Positions 52,475 to 62,033 of a stretch of DNA of 64,000 nucleotides are shown one piece after another (the first letter of the stretch is position 1; each line of letters starts with the position of its first letter). This stretch comes from an uncultured Lachnospiraceae bacterium (GTDB taxonomy: Bacteria; Bacillota; Clostridia; Lachnospirales; Lachnospiraceae), in assembly GCA_944381485.1 (NCBI GenBank), contig CALWLI010000003.1, forward strand, positions 20,671 to 84,670. The letters are read 5' to 3'. Position numbers and translations under genes: made by a program. The notes beneath the pieces are model-generated. The model had not been told where the DNA came from and ran no database searches. It saw only the letters and a program-made list of their open reading frames with translations.

Positions 52475-53665
52475 TTAATCCGCGTAGTTGTCGAAATAGC
52501 CCTGTATGAGGACTATGGGAGTTCCCTTGTCCCCGGAGCCTGAGGTCAGGTCGCACAGGGAGCCTATAAGGTCTGTAAGCCTTCTGGGAGTCGTTCCCTC
52601 GCTGTGCATTTTTCCCTTGAGGTCAGCGTCCTTTTTAAGGATGCTCTTTTTGATGGCATCGGAGAGTTCCTCGCCCTTGAGATCAGCGTAATCGTTGTCC
52701 GCAAGATATTTGAGCTTAAGTTCATTAGGGGTTCCCTCAAGACCGTCGGTATACGCAGGGCTTACCACGGGATCGGCAAGCTCCCATATCTTTCCTACCG
52801 GATCCTTGAAAGCACCGTCTCCGTATATCATGCACTGCATCTTTACTCCTGTAGCTTTTTCAAGGCTTATCTGAAGCTCATCCACAAAGCTCTTGCAGTC
52901 TCTGGGGAAAAGCTTAACTTTGTCCTCTGTAGACTTGTTTGAACCAAGAAGTCCGTAGTTCTCATTATAGCCGCTTCCGTTTACGGGAGCATTCATTATA
53001 TCGCTTAAAAGAAGGACTTTTTCAGCTCCTGCGGCGATAAGCCTTCTCTTGCTGCGCTCTCTTGTATGTATATCGCAGCAGAGAACGTTTTTGCAGTAGG
53101 GCAGTACAGCTCTGACATCGTTTGCGAATATAAATTCAGGCTCACAGCCCTCCGCTTTGAAAAGCTCTTTATAATACTCAACGTAATCGACACCTGTGAA
53201 GGTATGCTTTACATAGCCGAAGAGCTCTCTGTATTTCTTCTCATCAAGAACATCGCTGTAGGGATTTACAGACTTTTCATCCAACAGATCCTCGTCAAAA
53301 AGATGATTTCCCACCTCGTCTGAAGGGTAGCTCATAAGTATATATGCTTTTTTGAATGCTTTTGCTATACCTCTCAAGCATATGGCTATCCTGTTGCGGC
53401 TCATTATAGGGAAAGTAAGGGCGATAGTGTCAGTGCCGAATTTGTTTCTGCAGTCTGCGGCAATATCATCCACACTCGCATAGTTTCCCTGACATCTTGC
53501 AACGACAGCCTCGGTGACAGCTACCACATCCTTTTCGTGAAAGCTGAGCCCTTCCTCTCTGCCGCATGCAGCCACAGCCTCGGTGACGATACGGACGAGA
53601 TCATCTCCCTCTTTAACAACAGGGCAGCGAACTCCTCGTGATACAGTTCCCACAGTTCTCATCAT
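52475..53665 (-). CDS. Coenzyme F420-0:gamma-glutamyl ligase (CofE)-like protein
   Basis: 396 aa. The N-terminus shows the F420_ligase family start RTVGTVSRGVRCPVVKEGDD, then FHEKDVVAVTEAVVARCQG, FPIMSRNRIA, and MIYGDGAFKDPVGKIWELAD late in the protein. CofE (about 250 aa) adds glutamate to F420; this long variant lacks any F420 pathway genes nearby, so it probably glutamylates or ligates another acceptor. Two adjacent ATGs (53665 and 53662) follow a GAGAGG site. Divergent from azlC. Confidence 0.75.
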   Translation of the reverse strand: MMRTVGTVSRGVRCPVVKEGDDLVRIVTEAVAACGREEGLSFHEKDVVAVTEAVVARCQGNYASVDDIAADCRNKFGTDTIALTFPIMSRNRIAICLRGIAKAFKKAYILMSYPSDEVGNHLFDEDLLDEKSVNPYSDVLDEKKYRELFGYVKHTFTGVDYVEYYKELFKAEGCEPEFIFANDVRAVLPYCKNVLCCDIHTRERSKRRLIAAGAEKVLLLSDIMNAPVNGSGYNENYGLLGSNKSTEDKVKLFPRDCKSFVDELQISLEKATGVKMQCMIYGDGAFKDPVGKIWELADPVVSPAYTDGLEGTPNELKLKYLADNDYADLKGEELSDAIKKSILKKDADLKGKMHSEGTTPRRLTDLIGSLCDLTSGSGDKGTPIVLIQGYFDNYAD

Positions 53666-53842
53666 TAATTACCTCTCTATTCCTGTTTTGCTTTGGGATC
53701 CGCCGATTATCAGTTTTAAGCCTTCTCCAAGCCAATAAATATTATACTTAAAAAAACGGAAGTTTCAAGTTTTCACTTTATTAATCTTTGGAATTCTACT
53801 ATAATAACTCGGTGACATTTAGAGAACGATTGGAGTTTTGAC

Positions 53843-54613
53843 ATGGAAAACAGTGTTAAATCAAGCTCGGGCTACAGTTTGGCGAGAACTTTTCTGTATG
53901 CCTTTGCTCAGTCCTCGCCCATAATTTTTTCTTATCTGGTGGTGGGATTTGCCTTCGGAATAATGATGCAGGAGGCGGGATATACGCCCCTCCACGTCCT
54001 TTTATCCGGACTTTTCATTTACTCGGGCTCACTGCAGATAGCTATGGTGCCCCTGATAGTAGCTCATACGCCCCTTATTGTTATGGTCTTTGCCGCATTT
54101 ATAATAAATTCTCGCTATATGTTTTACGGCATAGGCTACACAGAGCGCTTCAAGCGCCAAGGTATACTATATCCCTATATGATCTTTGCCTTTCCCGATG
54201 AGGTCTACTGTGTATTCAGCGCAAATTCTTATCCCCACTATGTGGATCCTGTAAAGTGCGATCTATGGACAGCGATAATGTGCCATATGAGCTGGGTTTC
54301 AGGTGGACTATTGGGTGTGTTTTTAGGGGATGTCATAAGCTTTGACATGAGCGGAATAGATTTTGCGGCCACAGGGCTTTTTGTGTGCATCTGTGTAAAT
54401 CAGTGGAGAGAGTTTAAAAGCCATATCCCCATGTATATAGGACTTGTGTCCGCCTTTATCTGTCTCTTTATATTCGGAGCGGACAATTTTATGCTTCCCG
54501 CCCTGAGCTTAAGCCTTGTTATCTTAGTGGTTTTAAAGGAGAGAACAAAGAGAGCCATGGACAGGGGGACGGAAACTGATAAAAATCCGGAAGAGGTGAT
54601 TTTACATGAATGA
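53843..54613 (+). CDS. azlC: AzlC-family branched-chain amino acid exporter, large subunit
   Basis: 256 aa with about six to seven membrane helices. Family marks: SYLVVGFAFGIMMQEAGY, GLFIYSGSLQIAMVPL, INSRYMFYG and FPDEVYCVF. With AzlD it exports branched-chain amino acids or their analogues. The start is ATG after a weak ribosome site; a TATAAT box lies at 53800-53805. The 3' end overlaps azlD by 8 nt. Confidence 0.92.
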   Translation: MENSVKSSSGYSLARTFLYAFAQSSPIIFSYLVVGFAFGIMMQEAGYTPLHVLLSGLFIYSGSLQIAMVPLIVAHTPLIVMVFAAFIINSRYMFYGIGYTERFKRQGILYPYMIFAFPDEVYCVFSANSYPHYVDPVKCDLWTAIMCHMSWVSGGLLGVFLGDVISFDMSGIDFAATGLFVCICVNQWREFKSHIPMYIGLVSAFICLFIFGADNFMLPALSLSLVILVVLKERTKRAMDRGTETDKNPEEVILHE

Positions 54614-54932
54614 TCAGATATATGCTTTTGCGGTTATCGGAATATGTGCGGTGGTGACCATAATGATAAGAGCCCTTCCCTTTCTGGTTTTCGGCAGCAA
54701 AAAGCTCCCGGACACTGTGGATTATCTTGGGAAAGTGCTTCCGGGAGCTATAATGATAGTTCTGGTTGTATATTGTCTGAGAGGGATAAGCCTTACAAGT
54801 GCGCCCTACGGTGCCCCTGAGCTTATAAGCGTATTTCTCTGCGCCATACTGCAGCTCATACTTAAAAACAGCATACCTTCGATAGCTGTGAGCACGGCTG
54901 TCTATATGATGCTTATAAGAACCGTGTTTTAG
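54606..54932 (+). CDS. azlD: AzlD-family branched-chain amino acid exporter, small subunit
   Basis: 108 aa, four hydrophobic segments, with IMIRALPFLVFG and YLGKVLPGAIMIVLVVYCL typical of AzlD. The start overlaps azlC by 8 nt, so translation is coupled. Its end overlaps the convergent minus-strand gene by 4 nt. Confidence 0.92.
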   Translation: MNDQIYAFAVIGICAVVTIMIRALPFLVFGSKKLPDTVDYLGKVLPGAIMIVLVVYCLRGISLTSAPYGAPELISVFLCAILQLILKNSIPSIAVSTAVYMMLIRTVF

Positions 54933-55177
54933 TTTCTGTCCCTTTTTTTCGTGTAATCAAAATAGATGCGTATGCCGTAAAACACGCAGGGGAAAACTAT
55001 AAGAGCAAAGAGAAGGGCGAGAGTGATGCCCGGATCACCGCCTGCAAACACATTTATAATGAGAGCGGTTATCAGAAAAAGAATCAGTGCCAGAGCGGCG
55101 CGAGCAGCGTATATTTGCGTTTTTGTGTAGGAGGGGGGAGTCTTTCCCCTCTCCTCATTTTTTTCTGTATTATTCAT
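54929..55177 (-). CDS. Small two-helix membrane protein, hypothetical
   Basis: 82 aa. A polar N-terminus (NNTEKNEERGKTPPSYTKTQ) is followed by two hydrophobic helices (about 27-45 and 50-70) and a basic end (DYTKKRDRN). GAGGAA lies 8 nt before its ATG. It starts 5 nt after the ABC-F stop on the same strand, so they are likely cotranscribed. No family recognised. Confidence 0.72.
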   Translation of the reverse strand: MNNTEKNEERGKTPPSYTKTQIYAARAALALILFLITALIINVFAGGDPGITLALLFALIVFPCVFYGIRIYFDYTKKRDRN

Positions 55178-55182
55178 AGTAT

Positions 55183-57177
55183 TTATTCCTCGTTTTCAGC
55201 CTCATCAAGCCTTATGGAGAGCTCCTCCCATTTTTGATACAGCTCCTGAAGCCGGGAAGCTATATCATTTTTCTCTGCGGTAAGTTCGTTTAACTTTGCC
55301 GAGTTGGTGGACACCTCAGGATAGGACATAATATCGTCTATCTCAAAATCTCTCTGCTCAAGGGAAGAGATCCTCTTTTCACAGTCCTTCAGCTCATTTT
55401 TCAGCTTTGAAAGCTTGGCCTTTCTTTCCTTCTGCTGCTGCCAGTTAAGCTTTGAGCGGCTCTCCTCCGTATTTATATATTCCTTTACTTTAAGTACAGT
55501 TTCATCCGCTTTGGCCTTAGGAGATGAGAGCTTACCGGTTACTGCCTTGTCGCTGTCAAAGGAAGGATCCGCCTTTTTTTCAAGATAATAATCATAGTTT
55601 CCGAGATAATTCACGAAGTGCTTTGCGCTCAGCTCAAGTATCCTTGTGGCTGTCTTGTTTATAAAATATCTGTCGTGGGACACATATATGACCGTGCCCT
55701 CATAATTTCTCACAGCTTCCTCCAATATCTCCTTTGACGTAATGTCAAGGTGATTTGTGGGCTCATCAAGAAGCAGAAGATTGGCTTTGCTGAGCATAAG
55801 CTTTGCAAGGGACAGTCTTCCCTTTTCTCCGCCGGAGAGATCCTTTATCTGCTTAAAGACATCATCCCCGGTAAAGAGAAAGGCAGCCAGAAGACTGCGG
55901 ATCTCCGTGTTATTCATATCGGGATAGGCGTCTGATATCTCCATAAAAACTGTATTTTCAGGGTCAAGCACATGGTGCTCCTGATCATAATAGCCCTTTT
56001 CCACCTTGGAGCCGAATTTGATGCTTCCGGAATCCGGCTCCAAAATACCGTCGATGATTTTAAGCAAGGTGGTCTTACCGGTGCCGTTAGGGCCTATTAT
56101 CGCTATTTTTTCCCCTCTTTTTACATCAAGCCCCACACCTGAAAAGAGAGTATTCCCGTCATAGGACTTGCTGAGATCCTCGGCAAAGAGCACATCATTT
56201 CCCGATATTACGGATGGGGTGAAGTGAAGCTTCATGGCATCGTCTATATCAAAGGGCTTTTCAACTCTCTCCATTTTTTGGAGCATTTTTTCCCTGGACT
56301 CGGCTCTCTTTATGGATTTTTCGCGGTTAAAGGACTTGAGCTTCTCTATGACCTCCTGCTGGTGCTTTATCTCAGCCTGATTGTTGAGATATGCTTTTAT
56401 CATATCCTTTCTGAGAGCGGCCTTCTTCTCGGAGAAGACTGAATAATTGCCGAGATAGGTCCTTGCCTTGGCATTTTCTATGTCAATTACCTTTTCGACT
56501 ATGCGGTCAAGGAAATATCTGTCATGGGAGACTATTATAACAGCTCCTCTGTAGTTTTTGAGAAAGCCCTCAAGCCAGGATACGGAAAGTATGTCCAGAT
56601 GGTTTGTGGGCTCATCCAAAAGGAGCACATCAGGCTGGGACAAGAGGAGCTTTGACAAGGCAAGTCTTGTCTTTTGACCTCCTGAGAGGGTTGAGACCTT
56701 TTTGTCGAAATCCTTCTCATCAAAGCCCAGACCCTTAAGCACACCTGTTATATTGGAAGAGAGGGCATATCCGTCAGCCTCACGGAATTCAAAGCTCAAT
56801 TTCTCGTAGCGATCAAGTATAGCAGCCAACTTTTCCTCGTCTCCGGAGAGCTCTGAGATCTCATTTTCAAGCCTTCTGAGCTCAGCTTCCTTTTTCACCA
56901 GGTCCGCCTTTACCTCAAGTACCTCCTCGTATATAGTCTTTTCAGAATTCTCCGAGGGATTCTGTTCAAGGTATGCCAGGCTTTTGTCTCTGCTGAGAGT
57001 GACGATACCCGAGTCGGGCTCCTCGACTCCGGCGATTATCTTTAAGAGGGTGGATTTTCCTGCCCCGTTTATTCCTGTTATGGCACATTTTTCATGCTCT
57101 TCTATATGGAAAGAAATATCCTTCAGTACCTCTTGTTTGTCATATGTTTTTGAAACATTACTTACCTGTAAAATCAC
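55183..57177 (-). CDS. ABC-F family ATPase (YdiF/Uup-like)
   Basis: 664 aa. Two ABC domains: first GINGAGKST, signature LSGGQKTRLALS, Walker B VLLLDEPTNHLD; second GPNGTGKTT, LSGGEKGRLSLA, LLLLDEPTNHLD. The linker between domains is charged and helical (KHQQEVIEKLKSFNREKSIK), and the last 120 residues form a coiled coil (KLSKLKNELKDCEKRISSLE). No membrane domain, so it acts on the ribosome, perhaps in relieving stalled translation. Reads leftward from the rex intergenic region. Confidence 0.93.
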   Translation of the reverse strand: MILQVSNVSKTYDKQEVLKDISFHIEEHEKCAITGINGAGKSTLLKIIAGVEEPDSGIVTLSRDKSLAYLEQNPSENSEKTIYEEVLEVKADLVKKEAELRRLENEISELSGDEEKLAAILDRYEKLSFEFREADGYALSSNITGVLKGLGFDEKDFDKKVSTLSGGQKTRLALSKLLLSQPDVLLLDEPTNHLDILSVSWLEGFLKNYRGAVIIVSHDRYFLDRIVEKVIDIENAKARTYLGNYSVFSEKKAALRKDMIKAYLNNQAEIKHQQEVIEKLKSFNREKSIKRAESREKMLQKMERVEKPFDIDDAMKLHFTPSVISGNDVLFAEDLSKSYDGNTLFSGVGLDVKRGEKIAIIGPNGTGKTTLLKIIDGILEPDSGSIKFGSKVEKGYYDQEHHVLDPENTVFMEISDAYPDMNNTEIRSLLAAFLFTGDDVFKQIKDLSGGEKGRLSLAKLMLSKANLLLLDEPTNHLDITSKEILEEAVRNYEGTVIYVSHDRYFINKTATRILELSAKHFVNYLGNYDYYLEKKADPSFDSDKAVTGKLSSPKAKADETVLKVKEYINTEESRSKLNWQQQKERKAKLSKLKNELKDCEKRISSLEQRDFEIDDIMSYPEVSTNSAKLNELTAEKNDIASRLQELYQKWEELSIRLDEAENEE

Positions 57178-57260
57178 TTTATCAATCCTCCAAGCAATTA
57201 AGTATAATATATAGAGCGCTTTTTTTCAATTGCACAGGCCTAAAAACAGATATTCTGCAA

Positions 57261-57289
57261 TTGACTTCTATATTACAACCGGCTATAAT
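57261..57289 (+). promoter_or_regulatory. Promoter of rex
   Basis: TTGACT (57261-57266), a 17-nt spacer and TATAAT (57284-57289), 78 nt before the start codon. Confidence 0.75.
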
Positions 57290-57325
57290 AATTCTGTCTT
57301 AAAAAAATTTAACATTGTTTTTATG

Positions 57326-57347
57326 ATTTTACTGCACAAAGTAAAAT
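57326..57347. promoter_or_regulatory. Inverted repeat in the rex 5' UTR (candidate operator)
   Basis: ATTTTACT and AGTAAAAT are exact complements separated by GCACAA. It sits downstream of the rex promoter and could be an autoregulatory site, though it differs from the usual Rex motif (TTGTTAA, 4 nt, TTAACAA). Confidence 0.4.
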
Positions 57348-57367
57348 GATTCAGGGGAAGTGCAAGA

Positions 57368-58012
57368 ATGGAACAGAAAACTATTTCACAGGCAATAATA
57401 AAAAGATTGCCCAGATACTACAGGTATTTGGGAGAGCTGAGAGCTCAGGGAATAGAGAGGATATCCTCAAATGATTTTTCAAAGCTGATGGGGGTCACAG
57501 CTTCACAGATTAGACAGGACCTCAACAACTTCGGAGGCTTCGGACAGCAGGGCTATGGCTATAATGTCAAGAATCTTTACACAGAGATAGGAAAGATACT
57601 TGGAATTGACAAGATACATAATATCATAGTCATAGGAGCAGGTAACTTCGGTTCTGCACTGGCGGGATATTCTGATTTTGAGCGTAGAGGCTTCAGGATA
57701 AAGGCCCTTTTTGACAGGGACAAGAATAAAGTGGGAAAAGAGATAAACGGTATAAAGGTCTATCCCATGGACGAACTGAGGCAGTTCATAAAAGATAATA
57801 ATATTGAGATAGTCACACTCACCATACCCAAGACAGCAGCCATAGAGGTGGCTAAAAGCATTGCCGATACGGGAATCAAGGGAATATGGAATTTTGCCCA
57901 TACGGATCTGAATCTCCCTGAGAACATCGCTGTTGAAAATGTCCACCTTTCAGAGAGCTTGATGAGGCTTTCCTACAATATAGTAAACCCTGATAAAAGA
58001 GGAAAGAGATAG
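57368..58012 (+). CDS. rex: Redox-sensing transcriptional repressor Rex
   Basis: 214 aa. N-terminal winged helix: RLPRYYRYLGEL, ISSNDFSKLMGVTASQIRQD and GGFGQQGYGY. A Rossmann fold follows with the NADH motif VIGAGNFGSALAGY, and AIEVAKSIADTGIKGIWNFA near the C-terminus. Rex senses the NADH/NAD ratio and represses fermentation genes. Length and motifs match the family. acpS follows 8 nt later. Confidence 0.97.
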   Translation: MEQKTISQAIIKRLPRYYRYLGELRAQGIERISSNDFSKLMGVTASQIRQDLNNFGGFGQQGYGYNVKNLYTEIGKILGIDKIHNIIVIGAGNFGSALAGYSDFERRGFRIKALFDRDKNKVGKEINGIKVYPMDELRQFIKDNNIEIVTLTIPKTAAIEVAKSIADTGIKGIWNFAHTDLNLPENIAVENVHLSESLMRLSYNIVNPDKRGKR

Positions 58013-58020
58013 GACCTTAC

Positions 58021-58413
58021 ATGATATATGGAATAGGTACTGACATCTGTGAGATCGATAGGATAAAAAGGGCGTGTGAGAGAGAAACTTTTCTAAAAAG
58101 GACTTTTTCAGACGAGGAACGCCGGCAGGCTTTAGGAAGCTTTTCCAAACTTGCCGGTGATTTTGCGGTTAAAGAGGCTGTGGCCAAAGCTATGGGTACA
58201 GGCATCGTTTTTTCCCCAACAGAGATAGAGTGCCTGAGAGAGAAGAACGGCAGACCATACGTGAGAATTACAGGTGAGGCCGAGAGGATAATAAACTCCG
58301 CTTCGGAATCACTCGGGGAGTCCCATACAAAAAAAATACATGTGAGCATCAGCAACACAGACAAAGTGGCAATTGCTTTGGCTGTTTTGGAATTTATCAG
58401 AGATGATGCCTGA
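58021..58413 (+). CDS. acpS: Holo-[acyl-carrier-protein] synthase
   Basis: 130 aa. IYGIGTDICEIDRI at the N-terminus (Mg-binding Asp) and FAVKEAVAKAMGTG (the conserved FxxKEAxxKAxGTG motif with Glu). It transfers 4'-phosphopantetheine from CoA to ACP. The weak ribosome site GGACCTT suggests partial coupling to rex, 8 nt upstream. The usual neighbour alr follows. Confidence 0.97.
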   Translation: MIYGIGTDICEIDRIKRACERETFLKRTFSDEERRQALGSFSKLAGDFAVKEAVAKAMGTGIVFSPTEIECLREKNGRPYVRITGEAERIINSASESLGESHTKKIHVSISNTDKVAIALAVLEFIRDDA

Positions 58414-58471
58414 AAAGTTATGCTGACACTATAACTGACAAAACAGAGACATATACGATTTGAGAGAAAAA

Positions 58472-59719
58472 ATGAAAAATATAAAAAAGTACAGATTTGA
58501 AAAAAAGGAAATAAACGAATATTTAAACAAATTTAAATATAAGCGCAATCATGCGGAGATAGATCTGGATGCACTGAGAGAGAATCTTAAGTCTATAGCG
58601 GGATTAGTACCTGACGGGGTGTCTCTGTGTGCTGTAGTAAAGGCTGATGCCTACGGACACGGTGCTGTTGCTGTAGCGAGAGCCTGCGAAGAGCAGGTTA
58701 GCATGTACGCTGTAGCCACAGCAGAGGAGGCTTTCCAGCTTGTTAAGCATGAAGTAAAGAAGCCCGTCCTTATACTTGGCCCCGTGCATGAGCTCTATAA
58801 TCAGGAGATTATAGATAAGGATATAAGATCTGTGATCTTTACAAGGGAGGAGGCAAAAAAGCTTTCCGACGCCGCCCTGAAAAAGGGTAAAAAAGCTATA
58901 GTGCATGTTGCTGTGGACACCGGCATGCACAGGATAGGACTTGATGCGGATGAAAGCGGCCTTTGCGAGCTTAAATATATATATGAGCTTCCGGGGCTTT
59001 ATGTAGAGGGACTCTTCACACACTTTTCGAAGGCGGACGAGACCGACAAGACATATACCGAGAAGCAGTCTGAGGCCTTCAGGCGCTTTGTCAGTCTTAT
59101 TGAGAAGGAGGGCATAAGCATACCTGTAAAGCACGTGGCCAACTCAGCGGCTATCATAGATGAAGTAAAGCCGGAGTATGATATGATGAGAGCGGGCATT
59201 GCCATGTACGGCATATATCCTTCGGATGAGGTAAAAAAGGAAAATTTGAGTCTTAAGCCTGTACTTTCTCTCATATCTTCCATAACCTTCATAAAAAAGC
59301 TCAAAAAGGGTGAATGTATAAGCTATGGCGGTATATATACAGCTGACAGGGATATAACGGTAGCTACAGTAAATGTGGGATACGCTGACGGCTATCCCAG
59401 AGGCTTGAGCAATAGGGGAGATGTGCTCATAAGGGGAAAGAGATGCCCCATAGTCGGACGTATATGTATGGATCAGATGATGGTGGATATCAGTAATGTC
59501 CCGGAGGCGGAGTGCTTTGATCCGGTCACACTTATCGGAGCAGACGGGGATGAGTATATAGGAATCGATGAGATCGCAGAACGCTCAGGAGGATTCAATT
59601 ATGAGCTTCTCTGTCTCATAACAAAGAGAGTGCCCCGAATTTACATAAAAAATAACGTTCCAATAGGAAAAAAGGATTGGAATGATGATGAATATGAAGA
59701 ATTTCAGGAGCAGTTTTAA
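58472..59719 (+). CDS. alr: Alanine racemase
   Basis: 415 aa from the ATG at 58472 (an in-frame TTG at 58460 is possible; both ribosome sites are weak). The PLP lysine is K57 in AVVKADAYGHGA. Other motifs: HVAVDTGMHRIG, HVANSAAI, MRAGIAMYGIYP and GRICMDQMMVDIS (catalytic region). About 25 lysine-rich N-terminal residues precede the family core. It makes D-alanine for peptidoglycan. MATE gene follows 3 nt later. Confidence 0.95.
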   Translation: MKNIKKYRFEKKEINEYLNKFKYKRNHAEIDLDALRENLKSIAGLVPDGVSLCAVVKADAYGHGAVAVARACEEQVSMYAVATAEEAFQLVKHEVKKPVLILGPVHELYNQEIIDKDIRSVIFTREEAKKLSDAALKKGKKAIVHVAVDTGMHRIGLDADESGLCELKYIYELPGLYVEGLFTHFSKADETDKTYTEKQSEAFRRFVSLIEKEGISIPVKHVANSAAIIDEVKPEYDMMRAGIAMYGIYPSDEVKKENLSLKPVLSLISSITFIKKLKKGECISYGGIYTADRDITVATVNVGYADGYPRGLSNRGDVLIRGKRCPIVGRICMDQMMVDISNVPEAECFDPVTLIGADGDEYIGIDEIAERSGGFNYELLCLITKRVPRIYIKNNVPIGKKDWNDDEYEEFQEQF

Positions 59720-59722
59720 AAT

Positions 59723-61099
59723 ATGGGTATAACAGAAAATATCAGAGCGACATTTTCTGACAGAGAGTTTTTAAAGAAAGCCTTCATGCTCGCCTTCCCT
59801 GTGGCCATGCAGAATATGCTTAACACCATCATAAATCTGGTGGATACCATGATGATAGGTAAGCTTGGTTCTGTATCCATCGCAGCAGTCGGGCTTGCCA
59901 ACAAATATTATTTTGTCTTTAACCTTTTTATATTCGGAATATGTTCCGGCGCAAGTGTTCTGGCGGCTCAGTACTGGGGAGGTAACGACCGAAAGAGCAT
60001 ACGCAAGGTAATGGGATTTTCAATGCTTTTGGCATTTCTGGGAGCCTGTGTGTTTTTCATACCGGCTCTTTTGTTTCCCGGTGTGGTGATGAGCATATTC
60101 ACAAACTCGGAGGCCTCCGTGGAAGTGGGTATGCGCTATCTGAGGATCGCCTGCCTTACCTATCCTCTCCTGGCCTTGAGTAATGTTATAGTTTCGATGC
60201 TGAGAGCCGTGAACAGGGTAAAGATACCTGTAATAACCTCATCTCTGGCCATAGGGATAAATGTTTTTTTCAACTACTGCCTCATATTCGGTAATTTCGG
60301 ATTTCCGGAGCTTGGCGTAGAGGGCGCCGCACTGGCAACTCTTATTGCAAGGGGAGTGGAATTATTTCTCCTTTTTATAGTGTTTACAAGGAAGAACAGC
60401 CCGTTGGCAGCCCCTTTTTCGGAGTTTTTCAACTACAATGCCGCCTTCCTCTCAAAGTTTTTCTCCACAGCGCTTCCTGTAATACTCAACGAGTTTATGT
60501 GGGGTCTGGGGACGACGCTGTACTCGGTGGCCTACGGAAGGATGGGAGACGACGCAGTTGCCGCCATAACCATAGCGACCACAATCCAGGACATAGTTAC
60601 AGTGGTATGGGCCGGGCTGTCAGCGGCTACAGCAGTTATACTTGGAAATGAGCTGGGAGCCGACAGACTCAAAAAGGCCGAGGATTACTCGAAAAAATTC
60701 TTTACTGTGTCCTTTGTCCTCACATTTTTGTGTATGCTTCTTATATATGTTATAAAGCTCCCTATAATATCTCAGTACAGCATATCTGAGGCTACAGCTG
60801 ATGACGTTTCAAGGTGCCTGAATGTGTTTATACTGTACATGATACCCAAAATGTACAACTATGTGCTTGTGGTGGGAGTTTTGCGAAGCGGGGGAGACAC
60901 AAAGATGTGCCTTTTCCTGGACACCTCAGGTGTCTGGCTCTTCGGGGTTCCCTTGGCCTTTGCCGGAGCACTGATATTCAGATTTCCTATATATGTGGTT
61001 TACGCCATGGTAATGTTTGAGGAAGTATATAAGATGATCCTGGGAACTATGCGTTACAGGCAGAAAAAATGGCTCAGAAATATAACCGCAGAGCTGTGA
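59723..61099 (+). CDS. MATE-family efflux transporter
   Basis: 458 aa with about twelve membrane helices in two halves; MATE features include AFPVAMQNMLNTIINLVDTM and LANKYYFVFNLFIFGI in the first half and ALPVILNEFMWGLGTTLYS in the second. It is a cation-coupled exporter, substrate unknown. Its ATG overlaps closely with alr (3-nt gap) without a clear ribosome site, so it may be translated by coupling. Confidence 0.9.
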   Translation: MGITENIRATFSDREFLKKAFMLAFPVAMQNMLNTIINLVDTMMIGKLGSVSIAAVGLANKYYFVFNLFIFGICSGASVLAAQYWGGNDRKSIRKVMGFSMLLAFLGACVFFIPALLFPGVVMSIFTNSEASVEVGMRYLRIACLTYPLLALSNVIVSMLRAVNRVKIPVITSSLAIGINVFFNYCLIFGNFGFPELGVEGAALATLIARGVELFLLFIVFTRKNSPLAAPFSEFFNYNAAFLSKFFSTALPVILNEFMWGLGTTLYSVAYGRMGDDAVAAITIATTIQDIVTVVWAGLSAATAVILGNELGADRLKKAEDYSKKFFTVSFVLTFLCMLLIYVIKLPIISQYSISEATADDVSRCLNVFILYMIPKMYNYVLVVGVLRSGGDTKMCLFLDTSGVWLFGVPLAFAGALIFRFPIYVVYAMVMFEEVYKMILGTMRYRQKKWLRNITAEL

Positions 61100-61137
61100 T
61101 CACTTTAAATTATGACTGTATATAGGCTTGCTGAGCC

Positions 61138-61166
61138 TTGAAAGTTTGATATTTTAGTGATAGAAT
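61138..61166 (+). promoter_or_regulatory. Promoter of yebC
   Basis: TTGAAA (61138-61143), a 17-nt spacer and TAGAAT (61161-61166), 57 nt before the start. Confidence 0.6.
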
Positions 61167-61223
61167 TAATCGGATTGCCTAATCAATAAAAAGTATTTTG
61201 TGTTTTAAAGAGGAGAAAAAATT

Positions 61224-61955
61224 ATGTCAGGACATTCAAAATTTGCAAATATCAGAGCGAAAAAAGAAAAAAATGACGCGGCAAAAGGCAAGATCTATAC
61301 AGTAATAGGACGTGAGATCGCCATAGCCGTAAAGGAAGGCGGTCCTGACCCTAATAATAATTTCAAGCTTAAGTTTGTAATACAGAAGGCAAAGGCCGCA
61401 AATATGCCCAACGACACCATTGAGAGAGGCATAAAGAAGGCTGCCGGCGGAAATGAAGGGGTGGACTATCAGAAGCTTACTTATGAGGGCTACGGTCCTA
61501 ACGGTGTAGCTATTATAGTCAATACCCTCACAGACAATAAAAACAGGACAGCTGCAAATGTGAAATCGGCCTTCACTAAGGGACATGGCTCAATCGGAAC
61601 TCCCGGCTCAGTCTCATTCATGTTTGATGAAAAGGGACAGATCATTATAGACAAGGAGGAGTGTGAAAAGACTGCCGATGAGCTTATGGAGCTTGCTCTT
61701 GAGGCGGGAGCTGAGGATTTCAAAGAGGAGGAAGACAGCTTTGAGATAATCACCGCCCCCGAGGATTTTGATTCGGTAAGGAATGCTCTTTCTGATGCGC
61801 AGATCCCTATGGTAGAGGCGGAGATATCAATGATCCCTCAAAACTATGTGTCGGTTACAGATCCTGAGGCTGTAAAAGGACTTAGAAGGACTCTTGATCT
61901 TCTTGACGAGGATGACGACGTGCAGAACTATTACACAAACTGGGAAGAGGAATAA
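61224..61955 (+). CDS. yebC: YebC/PmpR-family protein
   Basis: 243 aa. N-terminus MSGHSKFANIRAKKEKNDAA, then RGIKKAAGG, YEGYGPNGVAIIV, DNKNRTAANVKSAF and FMFDEKGQI: all typical. The usual start is MSGHSKWANI; here Trp is Phe. The family is described as DNA-binding regulators, and more recently as factors aiding translation of proline-rich stretches. Length is standard. A terminator follows. Confidence 0.95.
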   Translation: MSGHSKFANIRAKKEKNDAAKGKIYTVIGREIAIAVKEGGPDPNNNFKLKFVIQKAKAANMPNDTIERGIKKAAGGNEGVDYQKLTYEGYGPNGVAIIVNTLTDNKNRTAANVKSAFTKGHGSIGTPGSVSFMFDEKGQIIIDKEECEKTADELMELALEAGAEDFKEEEDSFEIITAPEDFDSVRNALSDAQIPMVEAEISMIPQNYVSVTDPEAVKGLRRTLDLLDEDDDVQNYYTNWEEE

Positions 61956-61979
61956 AGGAATAAGAGAATATGCGAACAT

Positions 61980-62010
61980 AAGGCGGCGGATATTTATCTG
62001 CCGCCTTTTC
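61980..62010 (+). terminator. Terminator after yebC
   Basis: AAGGCGGC (61980-61987) pairs with GCCGCCTT (62000-62007), followed by TTTC. Good intrinsic terminator. Confidence 0.88.
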
Positions 62011-62033
62011 AGACGAATTAAAGGAGACTGAAA

